Shown piece by piece: positions 1 through 11,519 of a stretch of DNA of 64,000 nucleotides. Source of the stretch: Zanthoxylum bungeanum (Eukaryota > Streptophyta > Magnoliopsida > Sapindales > Rutaceae); assembly GCA_019454045.1 (NCBI GenBank), contig SKCR01037606.1, forward strand, positions 40,521 to 104,520, in the 5' to 3' direction. Numbering within the stretch: the stretch's first letter is position 1; each line of letters opens with the position of its first letter. The translations under genes and the position numbers were made by a program. The notes under the pieces were generated by a model, which searched no databases, was not told the DNA's origin, and saw only the letters and a program-made list of their open reading frames with translations.

Positions 1-1256
1 AATAAAGAAATTCATTTCGATCCACTAGCTGGTCATATATGGATTGAACTTAATCCTGAGTGTATTACGAACTCCTGCCTGGTAGGCTATGTCCTTTGAT
101 TTACAAAGGTGAGGTTGATGTAGCAGTCCCGACCAATAGCTACATACTTTGGGGGGTATGATGTTAGTCGGGGATGTTTTACACATATATGGAGTCCACT
201 CCTTCTTGCGAGAAGTATATGAGTATCTTCCTTAAGGGTTGATTCGGTACTTGAACGATTAGAGTTCTTGAGTCTTTTTATTACGAATAGAAAGATTAAA
301 ATTCATAATGGTTATGAATAAATCGTTCATTAGAGAATCGATGGTACTTAAGGTAAAAATAATTAGAGGGGTATAACAGACATTATGACCCGACTCTAAT
401 TACGAGATACTCGTGAAGGGTTAATCCGTATGTAATGACTATATCGATGGATACCGATGTAGTTTGGCTTAAATCTATCTACGGCAACGAGAGTGCAGCT
501 TCAGATTTTTAGTGGAATAAACAGGAGTTAATAATTCAGAATATTTAATTAAGAGCTTAATTGATATTCCGAGATTATTAGAGCTCGGAACCGTAGGTCC
601 ATTTGGTCCACGTGCTAGCTCAATATACTGTAGCGGATTTAGTATAATTGGATAGTCCAATTATATACTCACATATGTATAAATATTATTAATATGATTA
701 ATATATTATTTTGTCACACTTGAAACTATATATTAAAAGTTAATATATGGTTTTAATAATTATATGATAATTATTACATGTATAAAATTAAATTATATGT
801 GATATAATTTAATAAGGTCATTATTGGAATTTCAAGTTTTGGGTTTTGGAAACCCTTGATTATTTTTTGGAAGTTATATCTTTCAAAAGGTTAATTGAAT
901 ATTTAATTTTGTAACATTTTCTCATTATGGTAATTAAGATTATTGTTACAAAATTTTTGATTTCACACATTGTTGGCCGAAAATTTAAGGTTGGAAGGGG
1001 GAAGGGTTTTGTGATTTTTGGAAATTAGAGACCCTAGATATAAAAAGGAAATGTGACTTTCTTTTGCTACCTAATTCATTCTTGAACCCTAGCCTCCATC
1101 TTATTCTTCTCCAAATTCTCTCTAAGTGTTGAAAAAATAAATATAAGAACAAAAAGAAAAATAAAATTTTTCCTTGGTGTGACATTAATCTCTAAAAAGT
1201 TTAAGAATTAATTTTGTGAGTCTAGCCCACACTAGTTTCTGTTGGTAACGAGATAT
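1..1256 (+). repeat. CopA 5' LTR, left segment
   Basis: Collinear with 18707-19924 of the CopA 3' LTR, with small indels and substitutions. The segment stops exactly at the CopB insertion; its last five bases (gatat, 1252-1256) are one half of CopB's target duplication, the other (aatat) being at 13578-13582. Short open frames on the minus strand here are not kept as genes: they lie in noncoding LTR sequence rich in stops in the other copy. Confidence 0.9.
1039..1046 (+). promoter_or_regulatory. Putative TATA box of CopA 5' LTR
   Basis: TATAAAAA on the same strand as CopA, followed by AATG and CT-rich leader-like sequence. The 3' LTR has the same TATAAAAA at 19714-19721 in the same context, so the motif is kept in both copies. 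A transcription start about 30 bases downstream is inference. Confidence 0.5.
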
Positions 1257-1399
1257 TGTTAGTGTTCCTAGAACATGCCAATGATCTAATAAGCATGAAA
1301 ACATGTTCATAAATTCAAAATAAGTTGCGGAATTACTTAATATTGAATGGATTTGAGCTTTTAAATTTTTTGAGAAGAAGATCTCCAAGATGTTTCCTT

Positions 1400-1535
1400 T
1401 GTTGATTCCAAGCTTTGAGTTGTGAGAAGTGATCTCCAAGATCCAACCTTTAATGTTGATTCCAAGCTTTGAGTTGTGAGAAGTGATCTCCAAGATCCAA
1501 CCTTCAATGTTGATTCCAAGCTTTGAGTTGTTTCC
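1400..1535. repeat. 54-base tandem repeat in CopB 3' LTR
   Basis: The string tgttgattccaagctttgag begins at 1400, 1454 and 1508, a period of 54 bases; the third copy is partial. The matching array in the 5' LTR begins at 11662, 11716 and 11770 with the same period. The repeat therefore predates CopB's insertion. Confidence 0.85.
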
Positions 1536-1894
1536 CTATCACCTTTGTTGATTCCTTCAAGTGCTAGCTAACTTGATTTTGCCACAAAATCAAAGAGAGG
1601 AGGGAGACCATATTCACGCCTATTTTGGAGGATATTAGGGTTTCCATTTAGTTCCAAGTGTGTTTTGTGTGAAGCATACACAAATGAGAGAGAGAGAAGG
1701 GTTTTGGTAAAAGCCAATTTACCATTTTCACCTAAACAAGGTGGTTGGGTAAATGGTTTTGCCAAAACCATTCCAAGGTGGTTGGAAAGTGGATGGTATG
1801 GCATAAATGCCAACCACTCTCCCAACTACCACATTTAAAGTGGGCCCCACATTTGAATTCAAAATTCAAATATCTCTACGAACATTTACCGCGG

Positions 1895-2275
1895 CTCGGA
1901 TCCGTTTAATCCGATTAAACGAATTCTCGTCGCTAAATAATTAAATCTAATTTAATTAAATAACGATGTCTCAGAAATATATTACGAATGTCGTCTACGA
2001 ATTAATTCTAAATTAATTCGTTCGTTCATATTAAAGTCCGACTTTAATTTCGTAACGAAATCCAATTCATATTATATATCCGATATATTAATTTTAGCCC
2101 ATACGAATAAATTAAATAGAAAAATCAAATTTAACTATTAAATTTTTCTACCGATTAATTCCAAATTAATCGCGTTCTCTCTCTTCCGAACACATTTAAT
2201 CCCAGATTAAATAATACCTCAATTAATCCTAGATTAATTTTCTATCTCTTAATTAATCCCAGATTAATTCTAATT
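1895..2275. repeat. Run of short palindromes in CopB LTR
   Basis: A series of imperfect inverted repeats follow each other, for example cgtttaatccgattaaacg, cgaattaattctaaattaat, cgattaattccaaattaatc and attaatcccagattaat. Most have a TTAAT/ATTAA stem around a 3-6 base centre and are separated by CT-rich spacers. The same ladder is present at about 12155-12540 (CopB 5' LTR), 10060-10415 (SoloC), 21320-21650 (CopD) and, inverted, 49340-49665 (CopH). Function is unknown. Confidence 0.8.
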
Positions 2276-3296
2276 CGAATCAACTGTCATCGGTGAATCT
2301 TTGGGAAGTGACCCAAGAGATCCCTGGATATGTTGGCAGTAAATACGGTCATCAGATTATCCGAATACGTGCGTACCTCGTACCACGTGCTTACCGATTT
2401 ACAAGACATGGTTGACTTCTAGCAAAGCACCGTGCCTACCCAATTCTCCAGAAATATTCTTACTGGAATATATAATCTATGTCAGGCGTAATATACGTAG
2501 TATTTGCGCATTGCGATCCAGTATCGAATGTCACGTGCTAAGCCTGGGGCTGGAACTGTGTCTGCCCCGTACGAAGCACATGTGAGATGTCTGGTAACTA
2601 GTCTCTATAATCGGACGAACATGACCTAGTCATATCATCCCGATGACTGCAGTACTTAAGAGCACTAGTACCGTATCCTACGTGACATCATCTCCACTAT
2701 GACTGGAGTGATACTTCCGTCTTGACATCACACCCAATACACTACGATTCTCAATATACCCAGCAGAGGCGTACACAGAACCGGTTAAAGCCCTGGACGA
2801 CTGTCGCAAGTATTAGCGATGCAAGTCTCAGGTTAAGACCAAATACACCTACCCTGATATCAGACTTCCATAGACACATAGTCATACTACAAATGGAATT
2901 CTGAGGGGTCTATCCAGAGCGAAGCTGTTTCCGCACCATCGGTAAACACAACCTCCTATCACAATTGCATAAGTATCCAATACTTAAATATATGAGAACT
3001 ATGACGTTGTGCTCCCACAATGCACACAAGTGCAATACTAGTCTATTCCGCATTATCGATGTCCAGTCTTGATAATACTACGACTATGGATATTTAATGA
3101 TTAATCCTTCGAGGACTGATACTGTCTCATATCATCTCAATCCAGGAACTAATCATAGGGACCTCCTATCATTTATAAATCTAAGTGATCTAATCACAAA
3201 TGATAAGAGTGCAATCTCCTTTTTCACATAGTTAATTTGTACAACAACACCATGATCTGTACAAATAGTGACGCTATGGGTCATAACTGTCCAACA

Positions 3297-3313
3297 ATCT
3301 CCCACTTGGCCTA
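3297..3313 (-). promoter_or_regulatory. CopB polypurine tract
   Basis: Directly beside the 3' LTR. On the minus strand it reads TAGGCCAAGTGGGAGAT and then TGTTGGACAG, the LTR start. The AAGTGGGAGAT tract primes plus-strand DNA synthesis in Copia elements. It is identical in CopH and one base different in CopD. Confidence 0.8.
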
Positions 3314-3329
3314 TAGCCAGTCACTCGAG

Positions 3330-4900
3330 TGTCTTACACCTGAACTATGTACGGTTCGCTCAAACTGTTGAGGAAAGGCTTTCGTCAGCGGATTTGTATG
3401 ATTAACGTCTGATGCAATTCATTCGATCATCACATCGCCACGATGTATGATCTGAACGAATCAGATGAATAATTGAAGTATATATCTGGATCGTTGATGA
3501 GACCATTAATTCTTTATTCTGCGCTGTAGCCTAGCTCAGCTGCTAACAGAACTATATCTAATCTAATTAGATTTGTTAATGACCCAGATGGCTTCTATTG
3601 CTGCCTCAGCCGCAGCAATAACCCGAATTTGTTGTTTATTTGGAAACAACATCTTGCTTGGAAGATTTCCAGCTCACTGTACCGTTATTCAAACTGTATA
3701 GTACCGTTGTTACGACTTTTAGTCGCTTATCGGTTAGGAAACTTGCAACAGTGATCCCAATCACTTCAAGTTCTCCATCTCCATAGTTTAAGACATCATC
3801 CTTAGTTCTCTAAGATACTAACGGATGTTCTTATTATCAATCCAGTGACTATCACTTGGATTGAGTTTGTGACTTCATATGCTCAAGCGTATGAGACACC
3901 AGGTCACGTACATTTTTCAATGTAAGAGTTCTCAGATAGTGTTAATAACTTTAAATTTATCCAGTAGATCTTTATTCCTAGAATAAAGGTTGTTTCTCCC
4001 AAGAATTTACGGAGAGTTTTCATGAAAGCCAAGCTTTCACCGATTATAATATGGGAATATCATTTCCAAGAAATGACATATCATTATCATAAGGACATTT
4101 ACTGTCAGTGCGCTCCCACTAACCTCTTTATATACACAAGAATCATTTCATTTTGAATTAAATCATACACCATTATGATTACATCAAAACGTTAGTTCCA
4201 AGAACGTAATGCTTACTTCAATCCCTCTATGGATCGAATAACCCGCAAACCTTGTTTGCTAGTTTTGGTACGAAAAAACCGCCAGGATGTTGTAAACATC
4301 CTCCAAAAGATTTCCTTTTCAGGAAAGCGATTTTTCGGTTCAGCTGCCATATTTCATAAATGAAATATGCAGCATCAGCAAGCATTATCCAAATGGATTT
4401 AACGTGGAAACAGGTAAAAGATTTCGTTGTAATCGACACAATGTTGATAATGATATCTTTCGGCTACAAGCCTAGCTTAGTATGTTGGTATGTTGCCATC
4501 CACGTATGTCTTCCTTGAAGACTTATATAGTACCAATAGGCACAATGCCTTGCGGTACAACAACTAGTGTCCAAACATAGTTGTTATACATGGAATCCAT
4601 TTCGGACTCATGACACTTTGCCATAATAGGGAGTCGATACCTTGTATCACTTCCTCATACGTAGTCAGTTCATATTCCTCAATAAGATTGACATCTTTAT
4701 GAGGTGAGATCATAAACTCATACCCCAGGTTGTTTTCTGACTCTCTCTTACCTACGTTGTTATTGTGTATTCGAAGATTATTGGTATAGCTTCATCCTTG
4801 ATGAACTGTTTGTGTTCCACTAAGGACTTGGTGCCTTGAACAGTATAACTCCGATTTTTCATCGAGTTTTACTATCCTCCCACTTACCACTGCATATCGG
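3330..4900 (-). pseudogene. pol: CopB pol remnant: reverse transcriptase and RNase H
   Basis: Minus-strand sequence collinear with the CopD reverse transcriptase-RNase H (22880-24320). The RNase H part is at about 3500-3760 and the RNase H/RT connection at 3770-3960. A readable RT piece at 4227-4439 contains residues like AAYFIYEIWQ, the Copia motif just before the conserved K/N-AFLNG segment. The YVDD catalytic site of CopD has no intact counterpart: the matching bases near 4095 read roughly YDND with frameshifts. The downstream integrase-RT linker is at 4500-4860. Frames are broken repeatedly, so no product is expected. Confidence 0.8.
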
Positions 4901-5830
4901 TATTCCTCTTAGGAAAACCACATGGTGAGCAACAATTACATTGTTCTCTAGTGAGTTGTGTAAGTACTATACTTTGGTTTCCTTAGGATAACCAATTACA
5001 TTAGACACTTATCCAATTTGGGTTCTAGTTTGGTATCATCCAAACGTATGCCTAGCATTCCCAAATCATCAGGAGTGAGAAAGCCCAGTTTCTTTCCTAT
5101 TCATATCTAATATGAAATCTGTCAAACAGATTTTTATGGAAGCTTATTCAAAATAAGTATTGCACTGTTAATGCTTATCCCTTTTGAAGGAAAATGGTAG
5201 CTCAGAGCGACTCATGATTAACCTTATCATGTCCAACAAAATTCGATTTCTCCGTTCGGACACACCGTCAAATTGACGTGTTCCGGAGGAGTCCTCATTG
5301 AAAGAATACTATACTCTTTCAAGTATAGAGAAAATTATTGCTTAAGTATTTTCATCATGGTCAAACCGTGATGTTTTAATACTTTAGCCGATCTGTTTGT
5401 CTATTTCGTGTCGAAACTCTAAAAGTTTCCGATTTGTGTTATTCAAAAGAAACACAACCATAACGTGATGCCACATCCGTAAAGGTCACGAAATATTCAT
5501 ATCCACCTCTAGCCTAGCTAGACATGGGCCCACTTACGTCACTATGAACAAGGGCTAATAGATCGGTGGCACTTATACTTTTACCAAGTAAAGGTGTTTT
5601 AGGCACTTTGCCCAATAAACTAGATTCGTAGACTTCATTTGAATGGAATCAAATCCGTCCTAGTATCCACTCTTCAAAAGTGTGGATATACGAGTCTTGT
5701 TAATTGTGTCCCAGACAACACTGACACAAATAAGTCTCATCTGATCAAATCAGTTGAGCTATTTGTTTGTCATGTTATATGTTTGAGATTTATTTATATT
5801 CAAAATATAAATACTTTTATTCACATATAA
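4901..5830 (-). pseudogene. pol: CopB pol remnant: integrase and pre-integrase region
   Basis: Aligns with CopD 24430-25330 on the minus strand. Shared stretches include the integrase C-terminal block (about 4990-5160), the catalytic core (about 5200-5540) and the zinc-binding pre-integrase part (about 5560-5770). Indels and stops interrupt every frame, and the plus-strand frame at 5639-5830 is only a shadow of this region. Confidence 0.7.
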
Positions 5831-5930
5831 TGTGTTTATCTCAATATCATCTTTATAAAATAAAACACTTTAGTGTTCTAGAATATAAAGGTATACTCGC
5901 AACGAGTTGTACTCGATATAGAGATAATAT

Positions 5931-6850
5931 CTCTAGTCAAACTAGTTACATTACAAAAGTTTCCTAATTTAAGTACACACCCGAAGGGTAGTTCCTAAAC
6001 TTAGGTATCTATGGTAAAACAGCGACTTTCGTCCCGTTTTCGATTCGCAGATTAATCTCAATTGAAGTCAGTATCCTGCTCATAGCAGATTCTGCACATC
6101 AATGCATATTTATGTATCATACTTAGTATTTAAAATCCAATTTTAATACTAGTAGTGTACACTTTTATGACAAACATATTTGAAGTTAGAGCCTTGCTCG
6201 TCTTCAATTCCTTTATGTCTGCTTTGTCCATATGGCAGTCACGCTTCAATGACTCCGTTTGCCACAATTTAGACAGACATTTTGGGATATGTCCTTTATC
6301 TTCCTAGAAGATTATAATGATTTTGCCTTTGCCCATTTCAACATTCCAGAAGCCTTTGGCCAGCCTTGGGTTTCTAGAATATCGAAGTAAGATGCGCCTT
6401 GCGCTTCTTGCCCTATTGCAAACTTTGGCTTTGGCTCATTGAGCATAGCCATTAACTCTACAAGAGTTAATTATTGCAATTTAATATTTCTAAGATCTAA
6501 GAATAGATCTATGAAGATCCTTCAATTTCTTCATCATACTTTAAGGATCTAATCCTTAGTTCTGATTAAGAAAATAAGGAGTCATTTTGACAAGTATAAT
6601 GGATCAAGCACTAAAGTTATCATCACATGAATCTTCCAAAGATCATGCTCTACTATTTGCTTAACTCTGGGCTTAGGCCTAATATGTTATTTTATCAAAT
6701 AAAGTAACTTATTAGTTTCCAGGACCATCCTGAAATTTTATTCCCAATTTGAAAATTAAAGTCGTTTAAACACATTTTCCCTAGGATTATGTTTTAAACA
6801 CTAATCTTTTAGTTTAATCTTGATTCTAATAGTCCAACTATTAAATCAAC
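5931..6850 (-). pseudogene. gag: CopB gag and protease remnant
   Basis: Counterpart of CopD 25440-26590. The protease part is near 5950-6130 and the degraded CCHC zinc-knuckle region near 6215-6290, where the bases line up with CopD's CLQCGKQGHWKRDF coding sequence but with changed cysteine codons. The gag N-terminal part runs to about 6850. No open frame over 80 codons survives. Confidence 0.65.
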
Positions 6851-6924
6851 GATTTCGGGTACAATCTAATGTAATGATTACTATAGTCTAACTATATAAC
6901 TAATTACAATTTTATTGGTTAAAA

Positions 6925-7095
6925 TCAAATATATATTGATTACTATAATCCAATTATATAATCAACTATAAATGATCGGTAAAATTCAAATATATTGATT
7001 ACTATAATCCAATTATATAATCAACTATGAATGAAGGGTAAAGTTCAAATATATTGATTACTTTAATCCAGTTATATAATCAACTATAAATGAAG
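6925..7095. repeat. Tandem triplication of about 60 bases in CopB
   Basis: Three consecutive copies of a unit containing attgattactataatccaa, ttatataatcaacta and a trailing g-rich piece, with small differences between copies. CopD has no matching triplication at the same place (26590-26660), so it arose within the CopB lineage. Confidence 0.8.
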
Positions 7096-8902
7096 TAGTT
7101 TGAATACAGTCCAACTGTTTAATTAAAACAATATTAAATATTAGTCCAACTAACATCTAATTTATTTGACGAATGATATTTGATTGAGCGCGTATGGCAA
7201 GTGACTAAACGAATATTGCAAATCTAATACTTTCCTCCCACTATTTTTCGGCGAGCCTCTAACCTTCTGTGGAGTACTCGGGAAACCTAGTTTCCTAGTG
7301 GGCTAGGATCCCGTTAAATAACACACAATATTGACTTTGGCCAATAAATTGTATGATATTTAACTAGGTAGATCTCTAAGATCAATTGGATCTCATCCAA
7401 TTCCTAGATCCAGTAGGTGGACATCCAAGTCCGAAACATATATCTTATATATGCCAATATATCAAATATATTACCTAACCTTTTTCCTCTGAATCAACTA
7501 AGCCTTGGCTTTGGCACAACAAACTTAATGATCCCAGTTAAGCGGAACCCATTGACATGGAAATCTTCGTAATCAATGTCGATGGACAAGAAGTGATCTT
7601 GACTTTGGCCAACAAATCACGACTTGGACAAGACACCGATGTGGAACAAAACTCTCATGATTCAAACACATCCGCAATTGACAAAGGTCTTGACTTTGGC
7701 CAACAAACCAATGCCAACTTTGGATCTTGAGTTAAGAATCACTCAACGGAAGGAAAAACGCTTAATATGTTTTGAGGGTTTTTCGCGTAAATTGGCAACC
7801 AATTTATTATCTTTGATTAGGTCTCATCATACACCCTTAAGCATGCATTCTAAAAGCATAATAAGGCGTGATAAATAAATAAATTAATAATGATATGCGG
7901 ATTGATATCTCACAAATTGTTCCTAGAACAAATCACTCTCTTTCCTCTCCCCGACTAGAACTATTCCAACTTCTACCCAATTACATAATACAATAAAGAA
8001 ACCTCATTTACATTGAGGGGAATATGTGAGAAGAGAAATACAATGAGAAAGGAGATAAAAGGCTGGACACGCAGGTCCAATTTAAATAAATTCTAAATTT
8101 ATTACAATTTCCAAAATTGCCCTCGCCCTTCTAATATCCATCTGATACACATTATTCATACAACACATTCATGTATTCATACAAATCATGTTATTCAATC
8201 AATCTAATCCAATTAATTAATCTTTGAATTAATGACCATCCAATGTTCAAACAACGATTTGATTTGCACGAGTCCAACTCGTTTAAGAATAAATACTTAA
8301 AGTACGTATTCTTGAATTATATCGAACTACAACTTTAAATCCAATTTATTTGTATTCAATACTAATTCTAAATTAATTCCAAATTAAATATTTACACATA
8401 CTTATAAGCCTTAAAGACTTGGATTCCAAATCCAATCTTAATGGGTCTCAAAGGCTCAATACATTCCAATGTCATTTTAATTAAAGTCCAATGGGCTTTT
8501 AATTATTTCTTAAGGCATGGGCTTTGGCCATAATGGGTCAAACCCAAAATGCCAAGGCCCAATAGGAATCACCCTATTGCCTACAAATTAATTTTGGCCC
8601 ATTAGGCCCAATTAAATTCTTTAAAGGGTCAAATGATATATTTGGACTTTATGGAATTGGTTTTGGGCCCAATTGGATCCAATCCAAAAGTCCAAAACCA
8701 AACTTAGTCAGACCAAACCCATTTAGCCCAAATACACACTTTTAGCCCAATTCATAATTAAAGGCTTATTAACATAATTATAATATTCCAAATATCACAA
8801 TTATTTTAATTAAAGTGTATTAGCCATGATTAATTAATTAAACTCAATATTTCCAAAATACCAATTAACTTAATTAATCATGCTTAATCCATCAATTCAT
8901 GT

Positions 8903-9023
8903 TCAACACAAATTGAAGCCAAAACACATCATTTCATGCTCAACACAAATTGAATCCTAAATTCATCATTTCATGCTCAACACAAATTGAATCCTAAATT
9001 CATCATTTCATGCTCAACATGCT
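8903..9023. repeat. 37-base tandem repeat in CopB leader
   Basis: Around three copies of a unit containing catttcatgctcaacacaaa; copies starting at 8941 and 8978 are 37 bases apart and nearly identical. CopD carries only one related, divergent copy near 28310. Confidence 0.8.
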
Positions 9024-9313
9024 CTTTGATTTTAACATAAACTTTATTGACTTTGATTCCAATCCAATCAAACCAACAATCAACATTTAAAAATGCATTT
9101 AAACACATCCAATGATGTTACAAAAAATAAAAAACAGCAGTCCCATGCACTGCAACTTTCGGCCAAGGTAAGGGAAATTTAAAATTTTGATCCAATCAAT
9201 TATTTCAAATCTAATCATGCATAACTCTAAGTTATCATATTCTAAGCATGCTCAAAGCATCAATTTGAAGAAATCATGCTCAAAACACAAAAGCCCCAAA
9301 TTTTAGTCGCATG

Positions 9314-11472
9314 TGTAAGAGTTCAATCAAGTCCCAAGGATCACAAATCATGCATAAAAACCGCATATGAACACATCTAAGGAGTAAGGCGGAAACATAA
9401 CTCACATTGATTGGTTTTGATGAATGAAGAACAAGGTGCGTTTTTAAGCTCCCTACAAGCTCGGCAATGGCTTCTGGAACTGCAGTGGACGCACGGTTTG
9501 GGCTGTGAAAGTCTCCTCCATTTTCGGCCATTGATGAGCACCATTGAAGCTCAAAGCTTCAAGCTTTCCAAGCTCATGAAGACACTTCCCTATCACCTAT
9601 GTATTACTCAGGTGTGCTAGCACTAAGTCTTCTTCAATTTTGCTTCTCAAAATTCAGTGAAACCAGAAAAATCAAGAAGAAAATCGGCTTGAAGCCGTGA
9701 AGAAGAAAGGAGAGAAAAGAGAGGGAAAAGAGAAGGAGAAGAGTCTTCACGTGAAACCGTGAAAAGGGAGAGAGAAAATGTAAATGGTTTTTAACTTATA
9801 TATTTATTTTATTTTCCAAAAATAAAATCAAATACAAAAAAAAACCTTTACATTTACCAAGTACAAAAGTCAAAAAGCAAAAAAGCTTTCATCATTTCTA
9901 CTTTTTACTTTAAGTCACATCACATCACTTTAATAAAGTTACATGTTGTCAAGTCACATCACTCAAAGTGACAATTGATTTGACGCATGATGTGACAAAC
10001 GATTTGACGCTTGATGTGACTTGCGTGTCGCACTCGAATTCGAAATGCGAATGCGCTCGCAATCAGTCTCGGGCTCGGGTTCGCTAATTCCAAATTAACG
10101 AATTTTCCGTCGCGTCGTAATTAAATGATTACGCCTAGCGAAATCACTATTCACGTCGCTAACGAATTAATTCTAAATTAATTCATTCGCCCGAATTAAA
10201 ATCTAATTTTAATTCCGCGTCGAAATCCAATTTCTAATAATATATCGAATATATTATTTTATCGATTAATTCCAAATTAATCGTTCTCTCTCTTTAATTA
10301 ATATTTTATCCCAGATAAAATATCTCCGCAATTAATCCCAGATTAATTTTCTCTCTCATCGAATTAATCCCAGATTATTCTATCTCTCTCTTCTAATTAA
10401 TCCCAGATTAATCAAAGTGCGAGTCATACGTCATCGGTGAATCTTCAGGAAGCGACCCATGAGATCTCCGGATATGTTGGCAGTAAATACGATCGTCGGA
10501 CTGTCCGAACACGTAAGTACCTCGTACTACGTTTATATCGATTTACAAGACAATGTTGGCTTCTAGCAAAGCGCCATGCCTACCCAATTCTCCAGAAATA
10601 TTCTTACAGGAATATATAGATCTGTATCAAGCGTAGTATACCGTAGTATTGTGTATATTGGCCCAGTATCGGATAATCACGTGCTAGGGCTGGGGCTGGA
10701 TAAGTGTCTGCCCCGTCCGAAGCACATGTCGGATGTCTGGTAACATAGTCTCTATAATCGGATATACATGACCTGGTCACAATATCCCGATTGGTTGCGC
10801 AACACTCAAGAGCACTAGTACCGTATCCTGCGTGACATCAACTCCAATATGACTGAAGTGATACTTCCGTCTTGACATCACACCCAATACACTACGACTC
10901 TCTGATAAACCCAGAAATGGTGTACACAGAACCCGTTTAAAGTCCCCTACCACCAAGACCAAAGTCTATCGATTATCGTAAGTATTAGCGATGTAAGTCT
11001 CAGGTTAAGACCATACACACCTACCTTGATTTCGGCCTCCCATAGACACATAGTCATAATACCAATGGGATTCCGAGGGGTCTATCCAGAGCGAAGCTGT
11101 TTCCCGTACCATCGGTGAAACACGACCTCCTATCGCACTTGCATAAGCATCCAACACTTATATATATGAGAATTATGCCGTTGTGCCCTCACAAACGCGC
11201 ACAAGTGCAATACTAGCCTATTCCGCATTATCGATGTCCAGTCTCGATAATACTACGGCTAGGGATGTTTAATGATTAAACCTTCGGGGACTGATACTGT
11301 CTCATATCATTCTCAGTCCAGGTACTAATCATAGGGACCTCTCTTCATTTATATATCTATGGTGATCTAATCAAAAATGATGAGAGTGCAATTTCCTTGT
11401 CACATAGTTAATTTGCTACAACAACACAATGATCTGTGCAAATAGTGACGCTATGGGTCATTTTGTCCAACA
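9314..11472 (-). mobile_element. SoloC: solo Copia LTR with perfect target duplication
   Basis: A single LTR of the CopB/CopD/CopH superfamily: it starts TGTAAGAGTTC and ends GTCCAACA. It is flanked by gcatg at 9309-9313 and gcatg at 11473-11477. Removing it makes the CopB leader read through smoothly into the primer site, as in CopD. No internal region or second LTR accompanies it, the expected product of recombination between two LTRs of one insertion. It includes the palindrome run (about 10060-10415) and the shared 3' half from 10430. Frames such as 9411-9620 and 10437-10619 are not supported as genes. Confidence 0.92.
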
Positions 11473-11501
11473 GCATGAACCCTAAAATTTTCATGCTTAA
11501 A

Positions 11502-11518
11502 ACTGGCTCTTGATACCA
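11502..11518 (-). promoter_or_regulatory. CopB primer-binding site
   Basis: Minus strand reads TGGTATCAAGAGCCAG, one base after the LTR end. It matches the usual tRNA-iMet-complementary TGGTATCAGAGC with one extra A, so priming may be impaired in this copy. Confidence 0.8.
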
Positions 11519-11519
11519 T

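Larger units (their letters stand above)
1257..3296 (-). repeat. CopB 3' LTR
   Basis: 2040 bases with TG...CA ends, aligning throughout with 11520-13577. It holds three copies of a 54-base tandem unit near the U5 end (1400-1535) and a run of short palindromes at 1895-2275. The half nearest the internal region (2290-3296) is also shared with SoloC, CopD and CopH, so these belong to one LTR family. No conserved protein is evident; open frames such as 1568-1825 recur in the 5' LTR only because the LTRs are copies. Confidence 0.92.
6851..9308 (-). other. CopB 5' leader, continued at 11473-11501 beyond SoloC
   Basis: Noncoding leader between primer site and gag, collinear with CopD 26591-28676. 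It contains a polypurine-like block (minus-strand AGTGGGAGG, 7234-7243) and four copies of a motif seen on the plus strand as ttgactttggccaacaaa, starting at about 7331, 7505, 7599 and 7690. The part nearer the primer site is AT-rich, with repeated TAATTAAA and GGCCCA words. I see no gene. Confidence 0.75.

Noticed and set aside
1568..1825. 85-codon minus-strand ORF, recurring at 11887-12087
   Set aside because: It recurs only because the two places are the two LTRs of CopB. It is shortened in the second copy and has no motif.
9411..9620. 69-codon ORF in SoloC
   Set aside because: Lies in U5-like noncoding LTR sequence and is not kept in CopB, CopD or CopH LTRs.
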